64,000 nt of DNA, taken from assembly GCA_910588655.1 (NCBI GenBank), contig CAJUPJ010000016.1, positions 1-64,000 of the forward strand. Reading direction: 5' to 3'. The notes beneath the pieces were generated by a model that was not told the origin of the DNA, made no database searches, and saw only the letters and a program-made list of their open reading frames with translations. This document shows positions 17,527 through 27,656 of this stretch, piece by piece. The position numbers and the translations under genes are program-made. Source of the DNA: an uncultured Lachnospiraceae bacterium. GTDB taxonomy: Bacteria; Bacillota; Clostridia; Lachnospirales; Lachnospiraceae. Positions within the stretch are counted from its first letter, which is position 1. Each line of letters opens with the position of its first letter.

Positions 17527-18738
17527 TTATCTCTCAAGTGAAAACGCATCGTGTACAGCCTGTGCTGCCACTTCTGTATATTTCCTGTCAACAAGGACTG
17601 TTACACGTATTTCAGATGTAGAAATCTGGCGGATATTTACACCTGCATCATAAAGTGCCTCAAACATCTTTGCTGCCACACCTGCATTAGTCATCATCCC
17701 TGCGCCTACTATTGAAACTTTAGAAACATCCCTCATAACTTCCGTTCTTGAACATTTAAGGCTTGTATTTGCATGGCGTTCTATTGTTTCCACTGCTGTA
17801 TCTGCCATATCTTCTGTTACTGTAAAGCAGATATCCTGTGTACCATCATGCTCAACTGACTGGAGTATCATATCAACATTTACATTATGGTTTGCAAGAT
17901 GCTGGAATAACTTAAATGCAACCCCTGGCTTATTCTCAAGTCCTTCAACTGCTATCTGTACCACATTCTTATCTGTAGCAACTCCGCTGACTAACATCTT
18001 CTCCATATTACTTTCCTCCTTAACTACTGTTCCTTCACTTGTATTTAAACTTGAACGCACAACAAGCTGCACACCATATTTCTTTGCCATCTCAACTGAA
18101 CGGTTATGAAGCACACCTGCACCAAGGCTTGCAAGCTCAAGCATTTCATCATAAGTGATTTCCTTAAGTTTACGCGCCTTTGGGACTACTCTTGGGTCTG
18201 CTGTAAATACACCGTCTACATCTGTATAAATTTCACATGCATCTGCATGGAGTGCTGCTGCCAGTGCTACTGCTGTAGTATCAGAACCACCTCTGCCAAG
18301 TGTTGTGTAATCATCAAATTTATTAATCCCCTGGAAACCTGTAATAACAACTATACGGCGGTTATCCAGCTCATTTTTAATTCTCTCTGTATCAATCCTC
18401 TTAATCCTTGCAGTACCATAATCTGCTGTTGTATGCATTGCCACCTGGAACGCATTCATTGAAACCGCTGGCACCCCAAGGGAGTCCATTGCCATTGCCA
18501 TAAGCGCTACTGATGTCTGTTCACCTGTTGTAAGGAGCATATCAAGTTCACGCCTTGATGCTTTTGGGTTAATATCTTTTGCCATATCAAGCAGCACATC
18601 AGTCTGCTTTCCCATAGCAGATAAAACTACCACCACCCTGTTGCCATTTTTATAATCTTCAATACAACGCTTTGCTACATTAAAAATCCTCTCTTTATTA
18701 GCAACCGATGTACCGCCAAATTTCTTAACTATTAACAT
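17527..18738 (-). CDS. lysC: aspartate kinase
   Basis: This 403-residue enzyme phosphorylates L-aspartate at the start of the lysine, threonine and methionine pathway. The ATP/aspartate-binding motif KKFGGTSVAN lies at residues 4-13, with TTGEQTSVALMAM near residue 70 and GRGGSDTTAVALA near 150. Two ACT regulatory domains occupy about residues 260-403 (VAVEGLENKPGVAFKLF, VSIVGAGMMTNAGVAAKMF). AGGAGG precedes the ATG. No lysine riboswitch is visible upstream; only 37 bases separate it from apgM. It ends the secA-prfB-hom-apgM-lysC operon. Confidence 0.96.
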   Translation of the reverse strand: MLIVKKFGGTSVANKERIFNVAKRCIEDYKNGNRVVVVLSAMGKQTDVLLDMAKDINPKASRRELDMLLTTGEQTSVALMAMAMDSLGVPAVSMNAFQVAMHTTADYGTARIKRIDTERIKNELDNRRIVVITGFQGINKFDDYTTLGRGGSDTTAVALAAALHADACEIYTDVDGVFTADPRVVPKARKLKEITYDEMLELASLGAGVLHNRSVEMAKKYGVQLVVRSSLNTSEGTVVKEESNMEKMLVSGVATDKNVVQIAVEGLENKPGVAFKLFQHLANHNVNVDMILQSVEHDGTQDICFTVTEDMADTAVETIERHANTSLKCSRTEVMRDVSKVSIVGAGMMTNAGVAAKMFEALYDAGVNIRQISTSEIRVTVLVDRKYTEVAAQAVHDAFSLER

Positions 18739-18775
18739 ATTGCCCTCCTAATCTGTTTTAAAAGGAAATTACTGG

Positions 18776-19975
18776 TTATTGTAACAGCCTGCCCATAAGG
18801 GTATAGCCATGCTCCACCACATTGCCGCTTTTTGCTGCATCTTTTTCATTATACAAAAGACCTGTATTCTTATTAACTGTACTGTCATAAAGCATATATG
18901 GGACAGGGTCACTTGTATGTGTACGGCATGATACTGGTGTAGGATGGTCAGGCATGACAAGTACCCTGTAATCCTCACCTGATGCATCCATTTTCTTAAG
19001 AATGGCATCTAATACCCGGCTGTCAAGATATTCAATAGCTTTTATCTTGCGTTCAAGGCTGCCCTGGTGTCCCATTTCATCTGGTGCTTCCATATGGATA
19101 TACACAAAGTCATAATTATCTTCAAGCAATGCCTTTACTGCTGCCTCTGCCTTGCCTTCCCAGTTTGTTTCAAGAGTGCCATTTGCACCAGGCACATTTA
19201 TATTATACATGCCTGTGCCCTCTGCAATGCCTTTTAAAAGGTCAACTGCTGAAATCATCGCACCCTTTTTGCCATATTTGCCCTCAAAACTGTCAAGTGC
19301 AGGACGTGTGCCTGCCCCCCAGAACCATATTGAATTAGCCTTGTTAAGCCCTTTCTTTGCACGTTCTGTATTTAACGGGTGGTTATTTAATATATTATAG
19401 CTCTTCTCCATCATTTCACGGAGTTTCTGGTCTTCTGGAAGGTATCTGCCAATTACTCTTCCAAGCACATCATGCGGGGGTGTAAGTTCTGCCACTTCCC
19501 CGTTATCCCAGATTACCAGGTGGCGGTAACTTGTTCCTACATAAAATTTATAAGTATCACTGTTTAATTCTTTCTGTACAGCTTCCATAAGCACCGCAGC
19601 ATCTTCTGTAGAAATTTCACTGGAACTGTGGTCAATTATCGTTTTTTCCTCATATGGAAGGCTGTCATCTGATAATGTAACAATATTGCAGCGTATTGCA
19701 ATATCTGTATCTTTAAGGGGAACACCTATGCTAAGTGCTTCCAGCGGTGAACGTCCTGTATAATATTTCTCAGGGTCATATCCAAGTACTGCCAGGTTAG
19801 CTGTATCGCTTCCTGGTTTCATTCCTTCTGGTATCGTATGTGCAAGCCCAATTTCTGACTTTGGTGCAATGCTGTCCATAGCTGGAGTCTTTGCATATTC
19901 AAGAGGAGTCATGTCTCCTAAACTATTAACTGGCTCATCTGCCATTCCGTCCCCTAATACTACAATGTATTTCAT
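18776..19975 (-). CDS. apgM: cofactor-independent phosphoglycerate mutase, ApgM type
   Basis: This 399-residue member of the alkaline phosphatase superfamily matches archaeal-type iPGM rather than GpmI. The N-terminal metal site is VVLGDGMADEP (residues 5-15). The catalytic serine region is KPGSDTANLAVLGYDP (residues 52-67). C-terminal metal ligands lie in HMEAPDEMGHQG and VMPDHPTPVSCRTHTSDPVP. It interconverts 2- and 3-phosphoglycerate; in bacteria this gene often sits with threonine and serine pathway genes and may act as a phosphoserine/phosphohomoserine-type enzyme, which would fit its place between hom and lysC. That last role is inference. Confidence 0.92.
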   Translation of the reverse strand: MKYIVVLGDGMADEPVNSLGDMTPLEYAKTPAMDSIAPKSEIGLAHTIPEGMKPGSDTANLAVLGYDPEKYYTGRSPLEALSIGVPLKDTDIAIRCNIVTLSDDSLPYEEKTIIDHSSSEISTEDAAVLMEAVQKELNSDTYKFYVGTSYRHLVIWDNGEVAELTPPHDVLGRVIGRYLPEDQKLREMMEKSYNILNNHPLNTERAKKGLNKANSIWFWGAGTRPALDSFEGKYGKKGAMISAVDLLKGIAEGTGMYNINVPGANGTLETNWEGKAEAAVKALLEDNYDFVYIHMEAPDEMGHQGSLERKIKAIEYLDSRVLDAILKKMDASGEDYRVLVMPDHPTPVSCRTHTSDPVPYMLYDSTVNKNTGLLYNEKDAAKSGNVVEHGYTLMGRLLQ

Positions 19976-20033
19976 TTCCTGTTTTTACCTCTTTCCTGTA
20001 CTGCTCTTTCTGCTTTTAAGCCCTGGACCAATT

Positions 20034-21245
20034 CTAATTAAAGCGGATTTTGTTTATTATATTGCCGAGCTTTTCTTCTGCCTTTATATATGCGCCTTCT
20101 GTAACCTCTTCTGTTACAAATGCATATTCATCAGAATATCCGGCATCTACAGGTGTAACACTGCCAAATGCTTCTGATACTTTTGTTTCATTTTCTGCCT
20201 TTGTGCCAGAAACCCTTACAAAGAACTTTGAAACACTTTCTTCAAATGACACAAGTTCCATTTTCCTGTTATCCCATATTGTCTTTATATTTATCCCAGG
20301 GTGCTTTGCAGCTTCCATAATATCAGAAACTACAGCACTTGCAGTAGCAAGCTTTCCTGCCCCCTGTCCATAGAACATTATATCACCTGCCATATTGCCT
20401 CTTACAAGTATTGCATTAAATACACCATCAACACTATAAAGAGGATTTGTGGCTGTTACAAGCCCTGGTGCAACCATTGCACAAATCTTTCCATCCTGTA
20501 TTTTGCCTGAAGCAACCAGCTTTATTTTAGCACCAAGCTTGCCAGCATAATTTATATCCCTGTTTGTAATCTTTGTAATTCCTTCTGTATATATATCTTC
20601 AAAATCTACCTGGTGTCCATATGCCAGCGATGCCAGTATTGCAATTTTACGGCATGCATCGTGTCCCTCTATATCTGCTGTTGGGTCTTTTTCTGCATAA
20701 CCCTTTGCCTGTGCATCTTTAAGCACTGTTTCAAAATCTGTGCCATTCTCTGTCATTTCAGTAAGTATATAGTTTGTAGTACCATTTAAAATACCTGAAA
20801 TCTGCTCAACAATATCTGGCGCAATTGAAGATTTAAGAGGGCGTATAATTGGAATTCCGCCTCCTACACTTGCTTCAAATAAGAAATTACATTTCTTCTC
20901 TTCTGCAATTTTAACCAGTTCCGGGCCAAATGCGGCAACAAGTGCTTTGTTAGATGTGCATACACTTCTTCCTTTTTCAAGGCTTGCTTTAACAAATTCA
21001 TAAGCAGGATGAAGCCCTCCCATAGTTTCAACTACTATCTGTATGCTGTCATCATTGTCAATTTCCTTAAAATCATGGACAATTATTCCTTCTGCTTCAT
21101 CACCTGGGAAATCCCTTAAATCCAGTATGGATTTTACTTTGATTTCCTCTCCTGTCCTTTCTGCTATAATCTGGCAGTTTTCCTTTAAAACCTGGAAAAC
21201 ACCGGAGCCAATAGTGCCATATCCTAATATACTTACATTAATCAT
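20034..21245 (-). CDS. hom: homoserine dehydrogenase
   Basis: This 403-residue enzyme reduces aspartate semialdehyde to homoserine. The N-terminal Rossmann motif is ILGYGTIGSGVFQVL. The substrate domain shows FEASVGGGIPIIRPL, SGILNGTTNYILTEM and DPTADIEGHDACRKIAILA (catalytic Asp/Lys region). The C-terminal ACT-like segment (about residues 335-403) begins KFFVRVSG. GGAGG precedes the ATG. It lies 18 bases downstream of prfB. Confidence 0.96.
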   Translation of the reverse strand: MINVSILGYGTIGSGVFQVLKENCQIIAERTGEEIKVKSILDLRDFPGDEAEGIIVHDFKEIDNDDSIQIVVETMGGLHPAYEFVKASLEKGRSVCTSNKALVAAFGPELVKIAEEKKCNFLFEASVGGGIPIIRPLKSSIAPDIVEQISGILNGTTNYILTEMTENGTDFETVLKDAQAKGYAEKDPTADIEGHDACRKIAILASLAYGHQVDFEDIYTEGITKITNRDINYAGKLGAKIKLVASGKIQDGKICAMVAPGLVTATNPLYSVDGVFNAILVRGNMAGDIMFYGQGAGKLATASAVVSDIMEAAKHPGINIKTIWDNRKMELVSFEESVSKFFVRVSGTKAENETKVSEAFGSVTPVDAGYSDEYAFVTEEVTEGAYIKAEEKLGNIINKIRFN

Positions 21246-21263
21246 TTTTCCTCCATTCCCTGC

Positions 21264-22373
21264 TTACGCAGTTTGTGTAATCCACGCCAGATAGGCATTT
21301 ATAAATGAATCCAAATCACCATCTAAAACCCCCGAAACATTACCAGCTTCATGGCTTGTACGGTGGTCTTTAACCATTGTATATGGCTGCATGACATATG
21401 AACGTATCTGGCTTCCCCATCCATTGTCCATTACTTCACCTCTTATGCCGCTTGCCTTTTCTAACTGCTCTTTCTGTTTTAAAATATACAGCTTTGCTTT
21501 TAACATCTGCAGGGCTTTATCTTTATTCATATGCTGTGAACGCTCATTTTGACACTGTACAACTATTCCTGTCGGGAAATGTGTAATACGTATTGCAGAA
21601 GATGTTTTATTGATATGCTGGCCGCCTGCACCGCTTGACCTGTATGTATCAATCCTGATATCATCATCTGATATTTCTACATCCAGGTCTTCCTCTATAT
21701 CAGGCATTACATCACATGAAACAAAAGAAGTCTGCCTTTTTCCTGCTGCATTAAACGGTGAAATCCTTACGAGCCTGTGCACCCCGTGTTCTGACTTAAG
21801 ATACCCATATGCATTAATGCCATTTATCTGTAATGTGACAGATTTATAGCCTGCCTCATCACCATCAAGGAAATCAAGCATTTCTACTGAAAAGCCTTTT
21901 TTATCTGCCCATCTCTGGTACATGCGGCAAAGCATGCTTGCCCAGTCACAGCTTTCTGTGCCGCCTGCGCCTGCATGTAATGTAAGGATTGCATTATCCT
22001 TGTCATATTCACCACTAAGGAGTGTTTCAATCCTTAATGCCTCATATTCTTCTTCAAATTCCTTTAATGAAGCTTCAATATCATGAAGTGTGCTGGCATC
22101 ATTTTCTTCTTCAGATATTTCTACCAGCACAAGGATATCTTCCCTGTCACTGCAAAGTTTCTCATATCTTTCAATAACAGATTTAAGCTTCCTGCTTTCC
22201 TGTACTACCAACGCAGAAGAAGCCGGGTCATCCCAGAAACCCGGTTCCTCCATAGTTTTGTCAAGTTCTTCTGCCCTGTTTTTTTTATCTTCTAAACCGA
22301 GTGAACCAGCCATATTATCCAGAGGTTCTTCATACTTTGCCAGTACCATTTTTATATTGTCGAACTCTACCAT
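21264..22373 (-). CDS. prfB: peptide chain release factor 2, encoded without a programmed frameshift
   Basis: This 369-residue RF2 reads UGA and UAA stop codons. The tripeptide anticodon SPF is in LVRISPFNAAGKRQTSF, and the catalytic GGQ is in SSGAGGQHINKTSSAIRITH. The frame is continuous from MVEFDNIKM, with GAGGTG upstream. The usual +1 frameshift site (CTTTGA near codon 25) is absent: the coding sequence there reads GSLGLEDKK. It lies 35 bases after secA in one operon. Confidence 0.96.
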   Translation of the reverse strand: MVEFDNIKMVLAKYEEPLDNMAGSLGLEDKKNRAEELDKTMEEPGFWDDPASSALVVQESRKLKSVIERYEKLCSDREDILVLVEISEEENDASTLHDIEASLKEFEEEYEALRIETLLSGEYDKDNAILTLHAGAGGTESCDWASMLCRMYQRWADKKGFSVEMLDFLDGDEAGYKSVTLQINGINAYGYLKSEHGVHRLVRISPFNAAGKRQTSFVSCDVMPDIEEDLDVEISDDDIRIDTYRSSGAGGQHINKTSSAIRITHFPTGIVVQCQNERSQHMNKDKALQMLKAKLYILKQKEQLEKASGIRGEVMDNGWGSQIRSYVMQPYTMVKDHRTSHEAGNVSGVLDGDLDSFINAYLAWITQTA

Positions 22374-22408
22374 CCACTCACCTCAGTTATATAAATTAAC
22401 ACAATGTT

Positions 22409-24973
22409 TTATATTTTCCTGCCACAGCACTGTTTATATTTCTTGCCACTTCCACAAGGGCATGGGTCATTTGGCTGTATTTTCTTTCCTGTCCTTCTTT
22501 TTGGTGCAGACTGCACTGTTTCATCCTTGTTAGTGCCTGTAACCTTCGCTACCTGCTCACGCTCAACTTTCTGTTCAACCTGTATATGTGTAAGCGCTTT
22601 TACAGTTTCCTCAGTAATAGCGTCAATCATTGCATCAAACATATCAAAACCAGCAAATTTATATTCTACAACCGGGTCTCTCTGTCCATATGCCTGCAGC
22701 CCGATACCCTGCCTTAACTGGTCCATATCATCTATATGGTCCATCCACTTCCTGTCAATAACCTTAAGCAGTATAACCCTCTCAACCTCACGTATATTAT
22801 CCTGGTCAGGAAATTCTGCTTCTTTTGCTTCATATACTTTTACAGATTCTTCTTTAAGCTGCTGTATAAGCTCAGCCTTTGTAATATGCTTTAACTGGTC
22901 TTCTGAAAGTTTTATCTTCTTTAATGGGATAATAGGTATAAGAATATTATTTAACTCATGTATATCCCATTCTTCTGCAGAAGTATCATCACTGATTACT
23001 GAATTAACACATTTCTCCACAACATCAGTAATCATTTTATAGATTGTATCACGCATATTATCACCGTCAAGAACCTGGCGGCGCTCTTTATATATAACTT
23101 CCCTCTGTTCATTATTTACCCTGTCAAATTCAAGCAGGTTCTTTCTTATTCCGAAGTTATTGCCTTCTATTTTCTTCTGCGCGCTTTCAATGGCATTTGA
23201 AAGCATCTTGTGTTCTACCTGTTCACCATCAGGCATTGCGGAGAAAAGCCCCATAAGTTTCTCTGAACCAAACAGGCGCATAAGGTTATCTTCAAGTGAA
23301 ATATAGAACCTTGACTCGCCTGGGTCTCCCTGCCTGCCTGCACGTCCACGCAGCTGGTTGTCAATACGTCTTGATTCATGGCGTTCTGTACCCACTATCT
23401 TAAGCCCGCCAAGTTCCTGGACACCTTCGCCAAGCTTAATATCAGTACCACGGCCTGCCATATTGGTTGCAATAGTAACTGCACCTTTCTGCCCTGCATC
23501 TGCTATTATCTCAGCTTCAAGTTCATGGAATTTTGCATTCAGGACTTTATGTGGTATACCTTTCTTTCCCAGCTTGTCACTAAGGTATTCTGATGTATCA
23601 ATATTAATTGTACCTACAAGTACAGGCTGTCCCTTTTTATGGGCTTCCTCAATATCTGCCACTACAGCATTAAACTTCTCTTCCTGTGTCTTGTAAACTG
23701 CATCATCATAGTCTTTACGTACTACTGGAAGGTTTGTAGGCACTTCTACTACGTCCATACCATAAATATCACGGAATTCTTTTTCCTCTGTAATAGCAGT
23801 ACCAGTCATGCCTGATTTTTTCTCATATTTATTAAAGAAGTTCTGGAATGTAATAGTTGCAAGTGTTTTGCTTTCCCTTTTAACCTTTACATGCTCTTTT
23901 GCTTCTATAGCCTGGTGCAGCCCGTCAGAGAACCTTCTTCCTGGCATTATACGTCCTGTGAACTCATCTACAATAAGGACTTCATCATCATTTACAACAT
24001 AATCCTTATCCCTGAACATAAGCGAATGTGCCCTTAATGCAAGGTTAATATTATGCTGTAACTCAAGGTTGTCAGGGTCTGCAAGGTTCTTGACCTGGAA
24101 AAACCTCTCAGCTTTCCTTACACCCTCTGCAGTAAGGTTTACATTTTTATCTTTTTCATCAACAACATAATCGCCTGTTTCTTCTTCCTTTTCATTCATA
24201 AGGATATCTATTTTAGACAGCTCCTTTGCAGTACCCTTTTCAAGCTGTTTTACAAAGATATCACAGGCTTCATACAGTTTTGTTGACTTGCCACTCTGGC
24301 CTGAAATAATAAGCGGAGTACGCGCCTCATCTATAAGCACCGAGTCAACCTCGTCTATAATTGCATAGTTAAGTGAACGCTGTACAAGTTCTTCCTTATA
24401 TACAACCATATTATCACGAAGGTAATCAAAACCTAATTCATTATTGGTAGCATATGTGATATCACAGTTGTATGCTTCCCTTCTTTCATCACTGTTTAAG
24501 GTATTAAGGATTACACCAACTGTAAGCCCAAGGAATTCATGGACTTGTCCCATCCATTCAGCATCACGTTTTGCAAGATAGTCATTGACAGTTACAATGT
24601 GCACGCCTTTGCCTTCAAGTGCATTAAGATATGCAGGAAGTGTAGATACAAGAGTCTTTCCTTCACCAGTACGCATCTCGGTAATACGTCCCTGGTGCAA
24701 TATTACACCACCAATAAGCTGTACCCTGTAATGGCGCATACCAAGTACACGCGTAGCTGCCTCCCTGACTGTTGCATATGCTTCAGGCAGTATGTCATCC
24801 AGCGTTTCACCATTAGCAAGCCTTTCCTTAAATCCAGGCGTTTTTGCCTTAAGTTCTTCATCACTAAGCTTCTCATATTCCGGAGCAAGAGCCTCTATTT
24901 TATCAACAATTGGTATAATACGTTTTACCTCATGCTGGCTGTGCGTTCCGAATATCTTACTAATTAAACTCAT
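22409..24973 (-). CDS. secA: SecA preprotein translocase ATPase
   Basis: This 854-residue motor drives secretion through SecYEG. The start MSLISKIFGTHSQ is favoured by AGGAG 8 bases upstream; an in-frame GTG three codons earlier overlaps that site. Walker A is MRTGEGKTL (near residue 100), the DEAD-like motif is IDEVDSVLIDEARTPLIISG, and GRAGRQGDPGESRFYISLED marks helicase motif VI. The C-terminal zinc-binding motif is CPCGSGKKYKQCC. It is the first gene of the operon; palindrome locus 3 begins 109 bases upstream of the start. Confidence 0.97.
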   Translation of the reverse strand: MSLISKIFGTHSQHEVKRIIPIVDKIEALAPEYEKLSDEELKAKTPGFKERLANGETLDDILPEAYATVREAATRVLGMRHYRVQLIGGVILHQGRITEMRTGEGKTLVSTLPAYLNALEGKGVHIVTVNDYLAKRDAEWMGQVHEFLGLTVGVILNTLNSDERREAYNCDITYATNNELGFDYLRDNMVVYKEELVQRSLNYAIIDEVDSVLIDEARTPLIISGQSGKSTKLYEACDIFVKQLEKGTAKELSKIDILMNEKEEETGDYVVDEKDKNVNLTAEGVRKAERFFQVKNLADPDNLELQHNINLALRAHSLMFRDKDYVVNDDEVLIVDEFTGRIMPGRRFSDGLHQAIEAKEHVKVKRESKTLATITFQNFFNKYEKKSGMTGTAITEEKEFRDIYGMDVVEVPTNLPVVRKDYDDAVYKTQEEKFNAVVADIEEAHKKGQPVLVGTINIDTSEYLSDKLGKKGIPHKVLNAKFHELEAEIIADAGQKGAVTIATNMAGRGTDIKLGEGVQELGGLKIVGTERHESRRIDNQLRGRAGRQGDPGESRFYISLEDNLMRLFGSEKLMGLFSAMPDGEQVEHKMLSNAIESAQKKIEGNNFGIRKNLLEFDRVNNEQREVIYKERRQVLDGDNMRDTIYKMITDVVEKCVNSVISDDTSAEEWDIHELNNILIPIIPLKKIKLSEDQLKHITKAELIQQLKEESVKVYEAKEAEFPDQDNIREVERVILLKVIDRKWMDHIDDMDQLRQGIGLQAYGQRDPVVEYKFAGFDMFDAMIDAITEETVKALTHIQVEQKVEREQVAKVTGTNKDETVQSAPKRRTGKKIQPNDPCPCGSGKKYKQCCGRKI

Positions 24974-25081
24974 GAAATTCACTCCTATATATTCTTAATT
25001 ATAAGTAATAACAAACAAATCATTCTAAAGTATATCATTAAATCATTCTGTAATCAACTGGAATTTTTCAAAAAATTGTAT

Positions 25082-25798
25082 GATAATTTACAGTTATCTG
25101 GTGTTTATAACGGACGCAGGGTTTTACGTGTTCCACTAAATTATTCCACTCCAGGGCACGCTTGCGCTACGTTAGCCCACGCAGCGGCACATAAAGCCAG
25201 ATATTTAATGCCCGGAAAAACTTTAGTTTATTCCATAACATTAAATATCTGGCTTAAATGCCGGCGGTGCTAAAGTGCCCCTGTCATGGAATAATATTAG
25301 ATGGAACACTGTGAAACCTGCTGTTCCCTGTCAGAATTACAGAAAAACAGGCTGGCAGGATAACTGTAAATTATGGATGGACGGCTGAAGATTCAGACAT
25401 ACGGAAATTTCCTGGTATTATATACGTACAAATGGTAACTATTCCACTACTGGATAAGTGGCTGGCAGAATAACCTCCACCTCCATAATTTACAGTTATC
25501 TTGTTATTCTGGGTTTTAGCAGAGGTTTGTGGTGATGCAATGGCAGGTTTTGTGTGCCATGATGCCAGCAATATTCCGTTACAGGGGTACTTTAAGCCCG
25601 CCGGCATTTAAGCCATGTAATTAATGTTACGGAATAAACGTCAGTTTATTTTGTAACATTAATTACATGGCTTTATGTGCCGCTGCGTGGCTTACCGTAG
25701 CGGAAGCGTACCCCTGTAACGGAATATTCTGGCTCTGGCACAGAAACCGTCCGCCCATCAATCCAATCCACACAAACACCAGATAACTGTAAATTATC
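25082..25798. repeat. paired long-palindrome locus 3 (two type II palindromes, no inserts)
   Basis: The locus has perfect 25-base inverted ends: 25082-25106 and 25774-25798 (GATAATTTACAGTTATCTGG and complement). The left palindrome spans 25082-25374 and the right one 25485-25798; both have their own inner copy of the ATAATTTACAGTTATC end. Apices: CATAAAGCCAGATATTTAAT ... ATTAAATATCTGGCTTAA on the left, and GGCATTTAAGCCATG ... CATGGCTTTATGTGCC on the right. The spacer of about 110 bases carries GAAGATTCAGACATACGGAA. It sits between divergent secA and the AAA-ATPase gene. Confidence 0.9.
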
Positions 25799-25861
25799 CT
25801 AATTTTTATTATTGCACATTTTTCTGTAAAAATTAACATTTCCGGATAATTTTTAATAGAA

Positions 25862-25890
25862 TTGTATATTGGCTTATGTTAATATATTAT
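25862..25890 (+). promoter_or_regulatory. sigma-A type promoter of the AAA-ATPase gene
   Basis: TTGTAT (25862-25867) and TATTAT (25885-25890) are separated by 17 bases and lie about 42 bases before the start codon. Confidence 0.6.
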
Positions 25891-25931
25891 AAACAGAAAT
25901 ATATAAAAAGATAATAACGGGGGCTGGTTAT

Positions 25932-27617
25932 ATGCCAAGGACAGCAGCAATAGGTATACAGGATTTTGAAACAATTATTGAAAATAACTATTTTTATGTG
26001 GATAAAACAAACTTTATACGTGAATGGTGGGAAAACGGGGACAGTGTTACTTTAATTACAAGACCACGGCGTTTTGGCAAAACCCTTAATATAAATATGC
26101 TGGAAAGATTTTTTTCATTAAATTATGCCAGGCAGGGGAAAATTTTTGAGAACCTGGATATATGGAAAGAAGCAAAATACCAGGAATTACAGGGAACGAA
26201 ACCTGTAATCAGTTTCAGCTTTGCAAATGTCAAAGAAAATACTTTTGACAAGATGAAAACAAGGTTCTGCCAGATAATTTCTGATTTATATATTAAAAAT
26301 GAATTTTTAAAAGACAGCGGCAGGCTTTCTGGCAAAGATTTAAAATATTTTGACAGGGTTTCCGATGAGATGGCAGAAACTGATGCAACAATTTCAATAT
26401 ATAAACTGTGCAGTTTTATGCACCGTTACTATGGCAAAAAAGTTATTATTTTATTAGATGAATATGATACACCAATGCAGGAAGCATATTTAAACGGGTA
26501 CTGGGATGAAGCTGCTTCCTTTATAAGAAACCTTTTTAATTCTACATTCAAAACAAACCCTTCCCTGGACAGGGCAGTTATGACAGGTATTACAACAATC
26601 AGTAAAGAAAGTATTTTCTCTGATATAAATAATATTGAAGTTGTAACAACAACCTCATCTAAATATACAGATACCTTTGGATTTACCCAGCAGGAAGTAT
26701 CAGATGCCCTTTCTGAATTTAATTTGTCCGAAAAAGAAGAAGATGTCAAAAACTGGTATGATGGATTTACATTTGGAGAAAAAACAGATATTTATAATCC
26801 CTGGTCAATACTTAATTTCCTTAATTCCCGGAAACTGGCATCTTACTGGGCAAATACAAGCAGCAACAGCCTTGCAGGCAAACTTGTGCGTGAAGGCAGC
26901 CGGGATGTAAAAACCGCTATGGAAAACCTGTTAAATGGAGGCACATTACAGACAAATATTGATGAACAGATTGTATTCAGCCAGCTTGCCCATAATGAAT
27001 ATGCTATATGGAGCTTGTTGCTTGCAAGCGGATATTTAAAAGCAGAAAAACATATATTTGATGAAGATACCGGAAATGGAAAATATTTTCTTAAACTTAC
27101 AAACAAAGAAGTAAAACTAATGTTTTGTAACATTATAGAAGGCTGGTTTAAACGTTATTCCCCGGCATATAACGATTTTATCAGAGCATTGTTGCTGGAT
27201 GACAGAAAGGCAATGAACCACTATATGAATAAAGTTGCCCTTGCAACTTTCAGTTTCTTTGATACTGGAAACCATCCATCTGGAAGCACAGAACCAGAAC
27301 GCTTTTATCATGGCTTTGTGCTTGGGCTTATGGTTGAATTAAAAAGCCGGTATACTATTACATCAAACAGGGAAAGCGGCTTTGGACGTTATGATGTCCT
27401 GCTTAAACCCAAAAACAATACAGATAATGCAATTATTATGGAATTTAAAGTACATGATGCAGAAGATGAAAAAACATTAGAAGATACTGCTGCGTCAGCA
27501 TTGCAGCAAATAGAAGACAAGCACTATGCTGCATCACTTGAAGCAGAAGGGATTTCTAAAGAACGTATTAAAAAATATGGTTTTGCATTTAAAGGAAAGA
27601 ATGTATTTATAGGTTAA
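25932..27617 (+). CDS. AAA-ATPase-like / PD-(D/E)XK nuclease-like protein (DUF1703 family)
   Basis: This 561-residue protein has the AAA-ATPase_like domain in its N-terminal part: the entry motif YFYVDKTNFIREWW, a Walker A variant RPRRFGKTLNINML (residues 43-56), and a Walker B-like VIILLDEYDTPM near residue 175. The C-terminal domain of the DUF1703/PD-(D/E)XK type shows FYHGFVLGLM, a GFGRYDVLL strand with Asp, and IIMEFKVHDAE with the E-x-K pair. These proteins occur in many copies in gut Firmicutes and Bacteroidetes; their role (mobile or conflict related) is not established. A GGGGGCTGG stretch serves as a weak ribosome binding site. Confidence 0.88.
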   Translation: MPRTAAIGIQDFETIIENNYFYVDKTNFIREWWENGDSVTLITRPRRFGKTLNINMLERFFSLNYARQGKIFENLDIWKEAKYQELQGTKPVISFSFANVKENTFDKMKTRFCQIISDLYIKNEFLKDSGRLSGKDLKYFDRVSDEMAETDATISIYKLCSFMHRYYGKKVIILLDEYDTPMQEAYLNGYWDEAASFIRNLFNSTFKTNPSLDRAVMTGITTISKESIFSDINNIEVVTTTSSKYTDTFGFTQQEVSDALSEFNLSEKEEDVKNWYDGFTFGEKTDIYNPWSILNFLNSRKLASYWANTSSNSLAGKLVREGSRDVKTAMENLLNGGTLQTNIDEQIVFSQLAHNEYAIWSLLLASGYLKAEKHIFDEDTGNGKYFLKLTNKEVKLMFCNIIEGWFKRYSPAYNDFIRALLLDDRKAMNHYMNKVALATFSFFDTGNHPSGSTEPERFYHGFVLGLMVELKSRYTITSNRESGFGRYDVLLKPKNNTDNAIIMEFKVHDAEDEKTLEDTAASALQQIEDKHYAASLEAEGISKERIKKYGFAFKGKNVFIG

Positions 27618-27656
27618 AGTATATTTAAATATTAATTATTATTAACAGATAGTAAC

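Noticed and set aside
18739..18775. Lysine riboswitch or T-box before lysC
   Set aside because: Only 37 bases separate apgM and lysC; no such structure fits, and the gene is inside an operon.
25082..25798. Complete insertion sequence bounded by inverted repeats
   Set aside because: Despite perfect ends there is no transposase or any open frame of useful size; the interior is fully palindromic.
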